Positions 1 to 10,366 of a stretch of DNA of 64,000 nt are shown one piece after another. The stretch lies in assembly GCF_000143415.4 (NCBI RefSeq), contig NW_003314345.1, positions 139,339 to 203,338 on the forward strand, read 5' to 3'. This DNA comes from Selaginella moellendorffii (taxonomy: Eukaryota; Streptophyta; Lycopodiopsida; Selaginellales; Selaginellaceae). A model generated the notes under the pieces. The model was not told where the DNA came from, ran no database searches, and saw nothing but the letters and a program-made list of their open reading frames with translations. The position numbers were made by a program, and so were the translations under genes. Each line of letters begins with the position of its first letter. The first letter of the stretch is position 1.

Positions 1-462
1 GGAGAAGCCCGAGGCAGATCTCACTTGGGTGTCGGTGAAGGACGTGAGCCGATCCTCGGTTGTGCTGGAGAGCGATGTCATCATCACCAATCCTTACGAC
101 CACGATCTTCCAGTCTGCGAGATCTCCTACGCCTTGTTCAGCAACAACAGGTAAACTTCGCTCTCTCTCTTTTGTGTTTCTGTAAGATCGATCTTATGGC
201 TTTGTCTTCGATCCACAGGGAGATTGTCAGCGGCAAAATCCCCGACCCCGGATCCGTCAAGGCCAATGACAAGACCGCGATGAAGATCCCGGCTAAAGTT
301 CCATACAATGTGCTCTTCACCATCGTCAAGGACGTGGGAACCGACTGGGACCTCGACTATGAGATGAGAGTGGGATTGACCGTCGACATTCCCATCCTCG
401 GCAACTTCACAATACCACTCTCCAAGAAGGGATCCTTCAAGCTCCCCCTCCTCCCCTTCTAA
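1..462 (+). CDS. LEA_2 (LEA14-like) protein, 5' end missing
   Basis: Two exons, 1-150 and 219-462, joined by a 68-bp GT-AG intron (151-218); the frame enters at base 2 and ends in TAA. The visible 130 residues show the Lea14 pattern: alternating beta-strand segments, the 'VVLESDVIITNPYDH' strand, 'PDPGSVKANDKT', and a C-terminus ending in 'SFKLPLLPF'. Lea14/WHy-domain proteins are small, folded, usually cytosolic proteins linked to desiccation and stress tolerance. The family is normally about 150 residues, so roughly 20 codons lie upstream of the window. The family assignment is from recognised pattern only. Confidence 0.85.
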   Translation, partial: GEARGRSHLGVGEGREPILGCAGERCHHHQSLRPRSSSLRDLLRLVQQQQVNFALSLLCFCKIDLMALSSIHREIVSGKIPDPGSVKANDKTAMKIPAKVPYNVLFTIVKDVGTDWDLDYEMRVGLTVDIPILGNFTIPLSKKGSFKLPLLPF

Positions 463-585
463 GCTCTCGGCTCTCTAGCTGGAATATTCAAGGATAAAAG
501 GCTCTTTAGGATAAAACTTAATCAAGGCTATTTCTATATGACATTACCGTGTGGAAGGGCATCTCCGTTGTCTCTTGTGTTCTCC

Positions 586-1083
586 ATGGATCTTGGGCGA
601 TGCCTCGCGTTTGCGATCTTCTTCTCGAGTTTGGCGGCTGCGCGATTGATTCCAGAGAAAGAAGCAGTGCGCAGTGATCCTCCCACGGCATACGAGGAGC
701 TGGAATCGTTTGGATTCCCCCCAGGATTGCTGCCACACACTGTAGTGAACTACACTCTCAATTCCAATGGCCGATTCAGCCTGGCGCTCAACAGGACGTG
801 CTCGGCGATGCTCCAGGGCACCTATCTCGTCACCTACAACTCCCAGATCTCCGGGACCGTGAGCCCACGCTACATCAAATCGCTGCGCGGGGTGAGCGTC
901 CGCGCCTTCTTCATCGACTGGAGCATCTCGGGCATCCGCGTGAACCACCAAGATCTTGTTTTCGAGGTGGGTTTCGCCAGCGCCAAGTTCCCCATCTCCA
1001 ATTTCGATGAGGCGCCGGAATGCGAGAAAGAATCGATCGAAGTTCCGCCATCGTCGTCGTCCTCCTCGCGAGCCAGCGCTTAG
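586..1083 (+). CDS. DUF538 family secreted protein
   Basis: Single-exon gene of 165 residues if the ATG at 586 is used; an in-frame ATG at 538 would add 16 residues. I prefer 586 because 'MDLGRCLAFAIFFSSLAAARL' is then a clean N-terminal signal peptide. The core has DUF538 hallmarks: 'ESFGFPPGLLPHTVVNYTLNSNG', a central 'GTVSPRYIKSLRGVSVR' region and 'FEVGFASAKFPISNF'. A low-complexity serine tail follows. DUF538 proteins are plant-specific and of uncertain biochemical role. It lies about 90 bp upstream of a PPR gene on the same strand. A different paralogue lies at 12372-12845. Confidence 0.8.
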   Translation: MDLGRCLAFAIFFSSLAAARLIPEKEAVRSDPPTAYEELESFGFPPGLLPHTVVNYTLNSNGRFSLALNRTCSAMLQGTYLVTYNSQISGTVSPRYIKSLRGVSVRAFFIDWSISGIRVNHQDLVFEVGFASAKFPISNFDEAPECEKESIEVPPSSSSSSRASA

Positions 1084-1112
1084 AAAGATTTGCCCTAATT
1101 TCTTCGTTCGTC

Positions 1113-1139
1113 CCAGGGTTCGAATCCCTGCCCTGTCAC
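1113..1139 (+). other. tRNA 3'-half-like fragment (T-arm with B-box)
   Basis: Just after the DUF538 stop codon there is a perfect T-arm shape: a 5-bp stem around loop TTCGAAT, with the Pol III B-box GGTTCGAATCC at 1117-1127. It is followed by a 7-nt acceptor-like strand ending in CA. No matching 5' acceptor strand, D-arm or anticodon arm is seen upstream, so this is at best a fragment of a tRNA or of a tRNA-derived repeat. Confidence 0.35.
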
Positions 1140-1171
1140 AGATATAAGATCAAAGCATTTTTCTAGGGTTT

Positions 1172-3272
1172 ATGGTTTCCAAGGCTACAGAGGAATGCTT
1201 CGCGCGGCTCCTCCGATCGTGCAACACGCCCAAGCTCCTGCCCGAGGGCAAGAGGATCCACGCCCGGATCGTCGAATCCGGCGGACCCACGCGCTTCCTC
1301 GGCAATCTCCTCGTCCAGATGTATGGCAAATGCGGCAGCCTCGACGACGCGCGCGCGGCATTTCACTCCATCCCAGGCCCCAACATCTTCTCCTGGAGCA
1401 TCATGCTCGGCGCCAGCATCCACAACAGGGATCTGGGCGGCGCGCGGCGGCTGTTCGAGATCGAGTCCTCGTACGAGTCCGAACCCGAATCCGAAGTCGG
1501 ACACGAAATGCGGTCTGAGATCGAGCCAGAGACTAAGTCCAAATACTAATACGGGTCAAGGGGTGAAAGCCCAAACTGTGCGTCTCCCAGGGGGGGGGGC
1601 TGCAGGGGGTTCCAAAAGTATAGTAGGGATAGTGAGGTCCAGGAACCAGTTTTGAAGGGACTTTCCAGTTGGGCTTCCAAACCAACTTGAGGTTGAGACT
1701 GGGACCGAGGGGCATTGGGTGGGAGTGAGCATGGACTTCGCAGATGCCGAGGCCATGTTTGCGAGGATGCCCGCGAGGACGATCGTGCACTGCAGCTCCA
1801 TGCTCTCGGTATATGCCCGGAAAGGGCATTTGCGGAAGATGGAGAAACTCTACGAGCAAATGCCCGAGTGGGATGCGATGTCGCAAGCGTTGTTGGTATG
1901 TCGCTACGCGCAGCTGGGCTACGTTGACAAGGCGAAGGAGATGTTCGAGGCAATGGAAGAGAAGGACGTGGTTGCTGCAAATGCGATTATCACAGCACTT
2001 TCCCGAAAGGGGGATTTGGATCACGCGAGAGAGGTGTTTGACGCGATGGCGGAGGAGGATCGCACGGAGGTGTCGTGGCTCGCGATGATCCAGGGCTACG
2101 CTCGCCACGGCGCACTGCGCAAGGCGGCGGAGCTTCTCAAGTCGATGCCGCGGCCACACAAGGGCGCGGCGGCTCACAACGCGCTCATCACAGCATTTGC
2201 CGAGAAGGGGCATCTTGTGGGCGCCAAGAAGACATTCGATTCCATGGCGGCGGACGAGCAGGACGTGGTGTCGTGGACGGCCATGATGGCGGCGTACGCC
2301 CAGAGCGGACGGCTGGATGAGGCCGTGGCGGTGTTCGAGGATATGCCATGGCGGGACGTGGCGGCGTGGAACGCAGCGGTGGCGGCGCTGGCGCACTGCG
2401 GGCGAGGGAAGGAATCGGTGGAGAAGTTCCAGCGGATGATCCAGGAGGGAGTGGCGGCGGACGAGATCTCCTTCGTCAGCGTGCTCACGGGATGCAGCCG
2501 CGAGGGATTGCTGGCCAGTGGGCGAGAGATCTTCACGTCCATGAGCGCCGATTTCGCGATCCAGCCCGGGAGGGATCACTACGGGTGCATGGTGGATCTT
2601 CTTGGGCGATCGGGGGAGCTCGCGGACGCGGAAGATCTCATGGGATCGATGCCCTTCGTCCCCGAGATCGTGACATGGATGGCGCTGCTGGGCGCTTGCA
2701 AGAATCATCGCAGCGAAGAGATTGGCGCGCGGATCGCTCACCGGATCATCGAGCTGGACGCCGCGAATCCCACCACGTACGTGCTGCTCGCGGGGCTCTA
2801 CGCGTCGATCGGCAAGCGCGAGAAGGCCGAGGCTGTGAGAGAAGAGATGAGGAAGAACAAGAAGGGTAGCAGCGCCACCGCCGTGGCTGTCATCGAGATC
2901 GATGGGAAGCAGCATCGATTGGTTGCTGGGGAGTGGCGATCGCATCCTCGCAGCGGCGAGATCGAGGCGGAATTGGAGCGGCTGGAGAGATCGATCCAGG
3001 AGGCCGGATACAAGCCCGATGATTTGCAGCTGGGCGAAGAAGAGGGCGTCGCATCTTCGCATCACAGTGAGAGGCTCGCGATCGCGCTGGGGATGATCGC
3101 GACGCCCAGCGCCACGACGTTGCGGATCGTCAAGAATGTGCGCGTCTGCGCTGATTGCCACGCCGCCGCGAAGATCATCGCGAGGATCTCTGGCAGGAAG
3201 ATCGTGGTTAGGGATTCTAGCCGGTTCCACTACTTCGACAAGGGGCAATGCTCGTGCCAGGATTATTGGTGA
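1172..3272 (+). CDS. PLS-type pentatricopeptide repeat protein with DYW deaminase domain, split by repeat insertion
   Basis: The ATG at 1172 opens PPR coding that runs to 1470; PPR coding resumes at 1730 and continues to TGA 3270-3272. The segment 1471-1729 begins with GT and ends with AG, and removing it joins the two parts in frame (reading IESS|MDFADAE). After about nine PPR motifs come E1/E2-type motifs and a DYW domain with HSE at the deaminase glutamate site, CADCH as the CxxC zinc site and C-terminal QDYW. DYW proteins carry out C-to-U RNA editing in chloroplasts or mitochondria. The joined protein seems to lack about 20 residues of one PPR motif at the junction, so the gene may be damaged instead of merely interrupted. 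Without splicing, the first part stops at 1549 and an ATG at 1731 could start the second part. Confidence 0.8.
1471..1729 (-). repeat. LTR-like repeat fragment inside the PPR gene
   Basis: Read on the minus strand this segment matches, in order, parts of the repeat copies at 17990-18180 and 58200-58540: a 'CACTATCCCTACTATAC' box, a poly-C tract (a G-run on the plus strand near 1590), 'TTTGGGCTTTCACCC', and a downstream 'CGGATTTGGA'-like part. It is GC-richer than the other copies, which carry many C-to-T changes. It would behave as a 259-bp intron, although the pyrimidine tract before the AG is poor. Confidence 0.65.
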
Positions 3273-3354
3273 CAAGAACCCTCCCGAGGAACCTTAAAAG
3301 CAAGCGAGAGGCTAGTCGGTCGATCGATCGATTCGGTTCTTGGCGCAGATTGGA

Positions 3355-3452
3355 TCAATTCACTCGGCGTCAGTTCTTGCGGATCTGGCCGCTGGTACCC
3401 GTGCATCTTCACCATGCTTTGGACGAAATCCGCGTCTTGATCGTCGCGGTAG
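3355..3452 (-). pseudogene. Class III peroxidase 3'-end fragment
   Basis: About 100 bp matching the last coding part of the peroxidase at 6217-7325, including its stop codon and part of the 3' flank with the CGATCGATCGATT motif. Relative to that gene it carries a 17-bp deletion and substitutions. It lies tail-to-tail with the intact PPR gene, exactly as the intact peroxidase lies tail-to-tail with a PPR fragment at 5838-6133. Confidence 0.75.
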
Positions 3453-3476
3453 CTGTCTTGTCGCACAGTTTCACGA

Positions 3477-3870
3477 TCCACAACAGAGCCACTAGACTTT
3501 GAGTACAATAGTATCCAGATAATGGATCTCGAAAGAGCGATGCGCGCAGCCTCTTAGACACAAGCCCCACCTCGAAGTAGATGTAGTCGCGATTGGATTC
3601 AGCCACCCGTCACTCCCAGCCGCTCCTTGGCTTGGATCCCCGATAGATTCTAGATCTTGCCATAGCCCAGCTTCTCAGAGATGGGCCACACCAGATTCCG
3701 AAGCTGTGGTAGCATTTATGCTGGAGATGGACGATTGTTGTCGACCAGATTGGAGAAGACTGCCGGGGAGGCCATGATCTTCCGCTCTGGCAGAATCGCG
3801 TCAGCGACGAGTCAGCGAAGAGCGCAACATCTCTCAGCTGGGCGCGATTCGGTTAAGGGGGGAGGAAGAG
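3477..3870 (-). pseudogene. DUF538 pseudogene
   Basis: Minus-strand remnant of the DUF538 gene at 12372-12845. It keeps the stretch 'ESNRDYIYFEVGLVSKRLRA' and the 3' repeat motif, and also the promoter part 'GGGCGCGATT' near 3845, but internal deletions break the reading frame. It abuts the peroxidase fragment at 3355-3452, so two unrelated gene ends have been joined here. Confidence 0.8.
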
Positions 3871-4049
3871 CTCCAGGAGCGATGCTCTCGCACAACAAGA
3901 CTTTGGTAGCAGGGTTGGTAGAGGCGGACTTTCGTCAGTAGCAATGTTCTAGATTTACATCTCAATCAAATGTATTTTTATTAAACATAAATAGTATGAC
4001 GTGGCACGACCTATAACCGTTATATGGATTAGGGTTTAGAAAGCTGAAA

Positions 4050-4208
4050 ATGGCTGCCCAAGCTGCCAATGTTTTGTCTCCCAAGGAAATCCATTTGATC
4101 AGGGAGCATCTGTCCTCATCAAAAGTGGTTGAAGAGGACATAGTCTACATGGAAGTGACAAACAAGTTGGAGGCACTGTTGGCAATTAAAAGTGGAGTTT
4201 CAAGCTAG
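4050..4208 (+). CDS. Possible small protein or first exon, 52 aa, unrecognised
   Basis: ATG 4050 to TAG 4206-4208 encodes 52 residues starting MAAQAANVLSPKEIHLIREH, an amphipathic helix-like composition with no stop. It has more coding character than the surrounding AT-rich DNA. A 'TTAGGGTTTAG' element lies just upstream. It could be the first exon of a decayed gene interrupted by the LINE remnant downstream. I do not recognise a family. Confidence 0.25.
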   Translation: MAAQAANVLSPKEIHLIREHLSSSKVVEEDIVYMEVTNKLEALLAIKSGVSS

Positions 4209-4254
4209 TTTTTACTTGTTTCCATGTAACTATACACTTTTGATTGATAAACAT

Positions 4255-5830
4255 GTATGTGCATTCCCATGTCCTAATGGACTAATACAAAAATTAGGCA
4301 TGCCACCTCTTAACAAGCTACTTTATGTGATTCTTTTATGTCTCAACTAGACTTAGTCTTGAAGTAAAAGTGATCATGGTCATCTATTGCAGATCAAGTT
4401 GATATCCAAATCTCCCCCTTGAGCTAAACATAGAATAGAGTTGGGGAGGCACCACTGCTAATGGATCCCATTGTCAACCACCTTGTTGAAACACATGAGC
4501 CATTTATTCCTCCACTCATCTAGTTGACTGGGTTTTACTTGCTCTTTCACAATGGTGTAGTGGAGGCGCACAGTTGCAACACCATGAGGCCACAATGGCA
4601 AATAAATGTCCATTGAAGTGATAATAGTTATATACTTCCTAGAGTGCTTATATTTATGTTGCTTTCCATATTGCCCAATGCCTCCCAAACTGACATGCCA
4701 ACTTTAGTTTTTGTCACATCCCACCAAATTTGCATTCCCCAACCATGTCATCCTCAACATTAAATGCATCTCCAAAGTGGACTTGTAGCCAGACCTCTTG
4801 TTCTTTCAAACCAATGAAGAATATCCTCACTCTTAGCTTCAAACTCTAGAATATCCTTGCCATTTTGAGAATTTGTCTCTATACCTCTTTTGCCATATCA
4901 GAATCCCAAAGTATGTATCACAATATTTTTATCTTTCTACATTTTTGCACTATCAATATATTTCATCATGAAAATGTTGTCCCATTAGTTACCCATTATT
5001 CACCACTAACTTGTAAACAACCAAAAAGAATAATTTGAAAAACAGTTTATAAAAGTTTGAATATAAAAAGAAATAATTTATTTGAAAAGGTTTATAATTA
5101 AAAGTGCATTTTTTTTTCCAATCAATTAAAGGTTTTAGAATTTTTATGGTTAAGCTATTGGGAAAAAAAAATCTAAATTTAGGAGTTATAAATTCAAGAG
5201 CTTACATAACCAATAGTTTCCAAAAGGCAAATATGTTAATCCACACTTGCTTAAACTCTTTGCTTAATCCACATCTCCCCACAAACCTCCTCTCGCACTT
5301 CTTTAACCTCAAACAAGACAAAGCTCCTTGCTCACACTTTGTTTACCTCAAACAAAAAGCTCCTCACTCACACTTCCTTTACCTCCAACAAGAAGAAGTT
5401 CCTTACTCATGGTTTCTATATTGTAGGATCCCAGTCTAAGTCCTCGATCAAATGCTATCACCACCATCTAAGTATTCCTTCCCCCTCGAGCATGGTCGTT
5501 GATTGAGCTACTGTCAACTGTTTCAGGGCCTGCCATACCACTCAAATCCTCCCCTACCTTGTCGTCCATTGCCATCAGTATGTCTTGCTCATCACCCACC
5601 AGCAGCAACATATCATGCAGCCTACATTCCTCTCCAGGAACACTACAAACCACACCTCTATGTTGCCATCCTCCCAAGCTGGTGATGGAGCCGTGAACTC
5701 TGGTGTCCAAACCCTCAATCTAACTTGCTCTTTATCTAGTTCCACTTTTCATTGCACCGCCACAAAGTCCCTAGGTTTAAGACACCTCTTGCACCTTCAA
5801 TTGAGATTGAGGGGTGGCTGGGGAGTTGGT
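4255..5830 (-). mobile_element. LINE retrotransposon remnant (3' part, zf-RVT region)
   Basis: On the minus strand, conceptual translation with stops shows a zf-RVT-like signature near 4870-4950: a Cys pair, then 'LWDSDMAKEV', matching the C..C..H.LW.C pattern of the domain after LINE reverse transcriptases. The same block, less decayed, lies at 55440-57430. The copy is interrupted at 5012-5206 by a solo LTR. At about 5835 it is fused to a duplicated PPR 3' end. No intact reading frame remains. Confidence 0.65.
5012..5206 (+). mobile_element. Solo LTR of a Cassandra-like element
   Basis: A 195-bp segment starting TGTAAAC and ending CTTACA (TG...CA ends). It matches the LTRs at 26624-26817 and 27171-27355 in the order 'AACCAAA', 'GGTTCAAATATAAA'-like, 'CCAATC.GTTAAAGG' and 'AAATTTAGGAG'. 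The 5S-rRNA-like part is largely deleted. It is flanked by TAACT on the left and TAACC on the right, a plausible 5-bp target duplication with one C-to-T change. It sits inside the LINE remnant, so it inserted later. Confidence 0.65.
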
Positions 5831-5837
5831 AATTGCA

Positions 5838-6133
5838 TTTGAGATCGAGGCCAAATTGGAGCGGCTGGAGAGATCTATCCAGGAGGCTGGATACAAGCCC
5901 GATGATTTGCAGCTGGGTGAAGAAGAGGGCATCACATCTTCACAAGGCTCGCGATAGCGGGGGATGATTGCGATGGCCAATGCCACGACGTTGTGGAATG
6001 TGCGAGTCTGCTCTGATTGCCACGCCACCACGAAGATCATCGCTAGGATCTCTAGCAGAAAGATCGTGGTGAGGGGTTCTAGCCGATTCCACTACTTCGA
6101 CAAGGATTGCTTGTGCAAGGGTTATTGGAGAGG
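5838..6133 (+). pseudogene. PPR-DYW 3'-end pseudogene
   Basis: About 300 bp matching 2960-3272 of the PPR gene: 'RSIQEAGYKPDDLQLGEEEG', a broken HSE region (a deletion after 'ITSSQ'), the CSDCH zinc motif, and a C-terminus ending CLCKGYW, where DYW has become GYW. Frameshifts separate the parts. It ends tail-to-tail with the intact peroxidase downstream and is the reciprocal counterpart of 2960-3452. Confidence 0.85.
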
Positions 6134-6216
6134 ACAAAAAACGAAGAACCCTAAAAACAGAGCACTGCGCGAGAACGAAGAGGCTATTCGATCGATCGAT
6201 TCTAAGATGAGATGGA

Positions 6217-7412
<1,196 letters not shown>

Positions 7413-7466
7413 TTATAGCGAGACCCGGTCTGATCTCCGGTCCCATCCACTCGACCAAACCCATAG

Positions 7467-7468
<2 letters not shown>

Positions 7469-7497
<29 letters not shown>
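7469..7497 (+). repeat. (GA)n microsatellite in peroxidase upstream region
   Basis: Uninterrupted GA dinucleotide run of about 14 units, about 150 bp upstream of the peroxidase ATG (CT on the gene's strand). Such GAGA/CT tracts are common in plant core promoters and 5' UTRs; a regulatory role here is only inferred. Confidence 0.8.
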
Positions 7498-7500
<3 letters not shown>

Positions 7501-7898
7501 AGCACCGCAAGCTTGAGACGTCGCCGCGAGCGATCAGCCGCGTCAAAATCCATCCAAAACGAAGCGCGCCAACCGCGATCTCGATTGACGACGCTTGCGA
7601 CCAATCCATTCTCTCCAGCTTGTGAGAAACTTCTTCTTTCTGTTCGATCTGCTCCACTGTGACGAAAGGTGAGTCGTAGCGAGCGAGCGATCGCGCGGCC
7701 CCGTACTGCACGAAACGATGCCCCACGAACAGACAAGGATCCCCAGACACAAACTTTTTTAAATGGAGAAGCCGCGCGCGAACTCCCATACAAACCTAAG
7801 GAGTTTATTGTCTGGAATGGATGGTTTGCTCGAAGGTCACCATAGAATTTGGTCGTAAGACTCGACGTAGGCTTTTCCAAGTTATACGTCTTTGTTCT

Positions 7899-9893
7899 TT
7901 AGGTGGTGTACGACCACATGTTGGCTATCAGTGAGTAGAAAGCACTGCTAGGCACTGACGGATAGCTTGAGTTCTTCTTGCCATCGTCATGGTCGAAAAC
8001 TTTGCCATTGTCTCGCGAGAGATTGCTTCTCGCGTAGCCTCCCAGCAAGCACGTCCACTCTAGGTCGCTGGGCACAAACGGCATGTTTTGCATGGCATCC
8101 TGGGCATCTCGCGAGTGCGCAGATCGGGCAAGCAGATCCACCACGCCAGTGTAGTGATCTTTAGAAGGCTCCAGCCCAAAGTCCACCACCATCGACATCA
8201 GAAACTTGCGAGCACTCGAAACCTTTCCGGCATGGCTGCAAGCGATGAGCAGCGATGTGAAGCACGAATCACTTGCGCGGCCTATCTTCACGTCGCCACC
8301 ATTCGTGATCATCGTGTGAAATGTGAGCATCGTCGCTGATTCCAGTTTGTTGTAGGCATAGCCCGCGATCATGACGCTCCACGCAAGTCCATCTCTCTCC
8401 GGCATGGCATCAAACACCGCCTTGGCCTGATCGATGTGCCCGTTCCATGCATACGCTGTCAGCATTGCCGTCCACAGCGCTGGGTTCCTCTCGGGCATTC
8501 CTTCCAGGGAATGTCTTGCCTCGTCAAGATGCCCATCAAGCCCATACAGTGGTAGCATCACTGCCCAGCTCACAGCGTTTTGCTCGGGCATCTCTGCTAG
8601 CAGCTTCTTGGCCTCCTCCACACACCCGTTTCTAGCGTAAGTCTGGAGCATCGACGTCCAGGAGATCAAGTCCCGGAGAGGCATTGCCTCAAACAACCTC
8701 TTGGCTTCGCTCAAGCACCCACACTTTCCATACACGAAAAGCATTGAGTTGAAGGACGGAAGGTCCAGCTGAGGCATCGAATCCAGCACACGCCTCGCCT
8801 GCTCCAAATCTCCAGCTTGAGCATATGCAGCGAGCAACGAGCTCCATGAGAGCACATTCACTTGCGGCATTCGATCAAAAGTGGCTTTGGTCTCGGCGAC
8901 GTGATGCCGGCTGTAGGCGGCGAGCATGGCGTTCCACGCGATTAGATCTCTCTCAGGCAAGCGATCGAAGAGGAGCTTGGCGTCCTCCAAGCGATCGCTC
9001 TGAGCATACGCATGCAAGAGTGTAGTCCACGAGACTAGATCTAGTTGCGGCATGGAGTGTAGAATGATCCTAGCTTCGTCAACCCTCTCACACTGTACGT
9101 AGGCCATTAGGAGCGCATTCCAAGCAACTAGATTTGTTTGAGGCATTGTGTCGAACAAGGCTTTAGCGCTTTCCAAATGCCCGTGCTGGGCATAAGCGGC
9201 AAGCATTGCAGTGCAGGATATGAGGTCGTGCTCTGGCATTTCTTCGCTAAAGACTGCCCATGCATGCACGAGACCTTTGCTCTCAATAATGGTTCCCAGC
9301 ATTGTCGTCCATGACACGATGTTCCACATCGGCATTGCCTCAAACAAGTCCTTGGCTCTTACAACATGCCCTTCACGGGCATATGCAGACAAGAGCACGG
9401 ACCAGGAAACAAGATCCTTTTGTGGGAGCAAGTCGAAAGCCCTCTTTGCTTCGTCTCGAGATCCATTCTGTGTGTAAGCAGCCAAGATTGTGTTCCATGA
9501 AACAAGACTATGCTGGGGCATAGAATCAAACACTTCTTCAGCCTCCACAAGATGGCCTGCTTCGGCAACTGCACGAAGAAGAATGTTCCATGAAACGACG
9601 CTGGGCTGTGGCATCGCGCGGAAGAATTCTCGGGCCTGGTCGAGCTGCCGGTTGCTGGTGTAGGCTAAGAGCATCATGTCCCAGGAGAAGGAATCATTTT
9701 TTACTTGGTTCTTGTCGAAGATCTGGCGTGCCAGGGCGGGGCTTCCACACCTGGCGTACATTTCAATCAGCTTGTTTGCGAGGAAGGAGTCGGAGCTTGC
9801 GGAGAGAAAGGAATGGGCTGCCAAGTGAATCTCTTTTGCATCATTGAGCGTTCTGCAAGATTGAATGGCTTCCACAAGCTGCCTCCTCTCCAT
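7899..9893 (-). CDS. PLS/S-type pentatricopeptide repeat protein without DYW domain, 664 aa
   Basis: Intronless gene, ATG at 9893. It is an almost unbroken array of about 31-residue S-type PPR motifs, each with the 'VVSWN.ML.AYA..G....A...FD.MP' pattern, roughly 16 in total. The C-terminus has a PPR-like 'VVDLLARSAHSRDAQDAMQ' segment and a shortened E1-type motif ('SDLEWTCLLGGYARSN', then 'SAFYSLIANMWS'), and stops without E+ or DYW. Such proteins bind organelle RNA and may need a DYW partner in trans. The sharp end soon after the E1 motif suggests loss of a former DYW tail. The long opposite-strand frame over this gene is a shadow. Confidence 0.9.
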   Translation of the reverse strand: MERRQLVEAIQSCRTLNDAKEIHLAAHSFLSASSDSFLANKLIEMYARCGSPALARQIFDKNQVKNDSFSWDMMLLAYTSNRQLDQAREFFRAMPQPSVVSWNILLRAVAEAGHLVEAEEVFDSMPQHSLVSWNTILAAYTQNGSRDEAKRAFDLLPQKDLVSWSVLLSAYAREGHVVRAKDLFEAMPMWNIVSWTTMLGTIIESKGLVHAWAVFSEEMPEHDLISCTAMLAAYAQHGHLESAKALFDTMPQTNLVAWNALLMAYVQCERVDEARIILHSMPQLDLVSWTTLLHAYAQSDRLEDAKLLFDRLPERDLIAWNAMLAAYSRHHVAETKATFDRMPQVNVLSWSSLLAAYAQAGDLEQARRVLDSMPQLDLPSFNSMLFVYGKCGCLSEAKRLFEAMPLRDLISWTSMLQTYARNGCVEEAKKLLAEMPEQNAVSWAVMLPLYGLDGHLDEARHSLEGMPERNPALWTAMLTAYAWNGHIDQAKAVFDAMPERDGLAWSVMIAGYAYNKLESATMLTFHTMITNGGDVKIGRASDSCFTSLLIACSHAGKVSSARKFLMSMVVDFGLEPSKDHYTGVVDLLARSAHSRDAQDAMQNMPFVPSDLEWTCLLGGYARSNLSRDNGKVFDHDDGKKNSSYPSVPSSAFYSLIANMWSYTT

Positions 9894-10366
9894 TCATCAT
9901 TAAAAATTTCTCTCGAGTTTGAGACGTTGGAGCAATAAAGTAAATCGACCCTATAGGGTTTTCCTGTTCAGATTTTCACTTGTAGCATCTCTTCTTATTT
10001 GTCTCTCTCCCCGGGACGTGATGGAGAACTTCCAGAGCTCCAAATGATCTATTGAAGATCATGAAAGCATTAGAGAGCCTTTGAAAGTTCTCCATTGCCT
10101 CTTGGGAGGGGAGACATGGACATGGACATGGCGGGTCTTCTTTGCATGCTTCATGAAATCCTTTCTCTCTCTGTTTGTTCACCCGTGTTCTTGCTCACAA
10201 TAAATTCGGACAGCCCCTCTAGTTTTCTATCTGAGAATCAAAGAAAATGCATTCTACTTTTTTTCTTCTTTTAATCTAAAAGGATTCACTTCACAAAATC
10301 TTAGTACTTACTTGGAAGAATGAATGAATCAAAGGCTAAAAACGCTACAGCAACTAAGACCCTGCT
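9894..10366. other. Intergenic stretch between PPR and peroxidase genes
   Basis: About 470 bp holding the PPR upstream region and the 3' flank of the peroxidase with the Pro-rich extension. A 68-residue minus-strand frame (9976-10182, 'PCPCPCLPSQEAMENFQRLS') is present but I see no support for it as a gene. No repeat or RNA gene recognised. Confidence 0.5.

Noticed and set aside
1113-1139. A complete tRNA gene after DUF538
   Set aside because: The T-arm is perfect but no 5' half pairs with the acceptor strand upstream; kept only as a fragment.
1719-3272. An independent PPR gene starting with GTG at 1719
   Set aside because: GTG starts are not expected in a plant nuclear gene; the first ATG is 1731 and the upstream PPR exon joins in frame.
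1533-3275. A 580-codon open frame antisense to the PPR-DYW gene
   Set aside because: It mirrors the GC-rich codon pattern of the PPR gene and shows no domain; the sense strand has clear PPR and DYW motifs.
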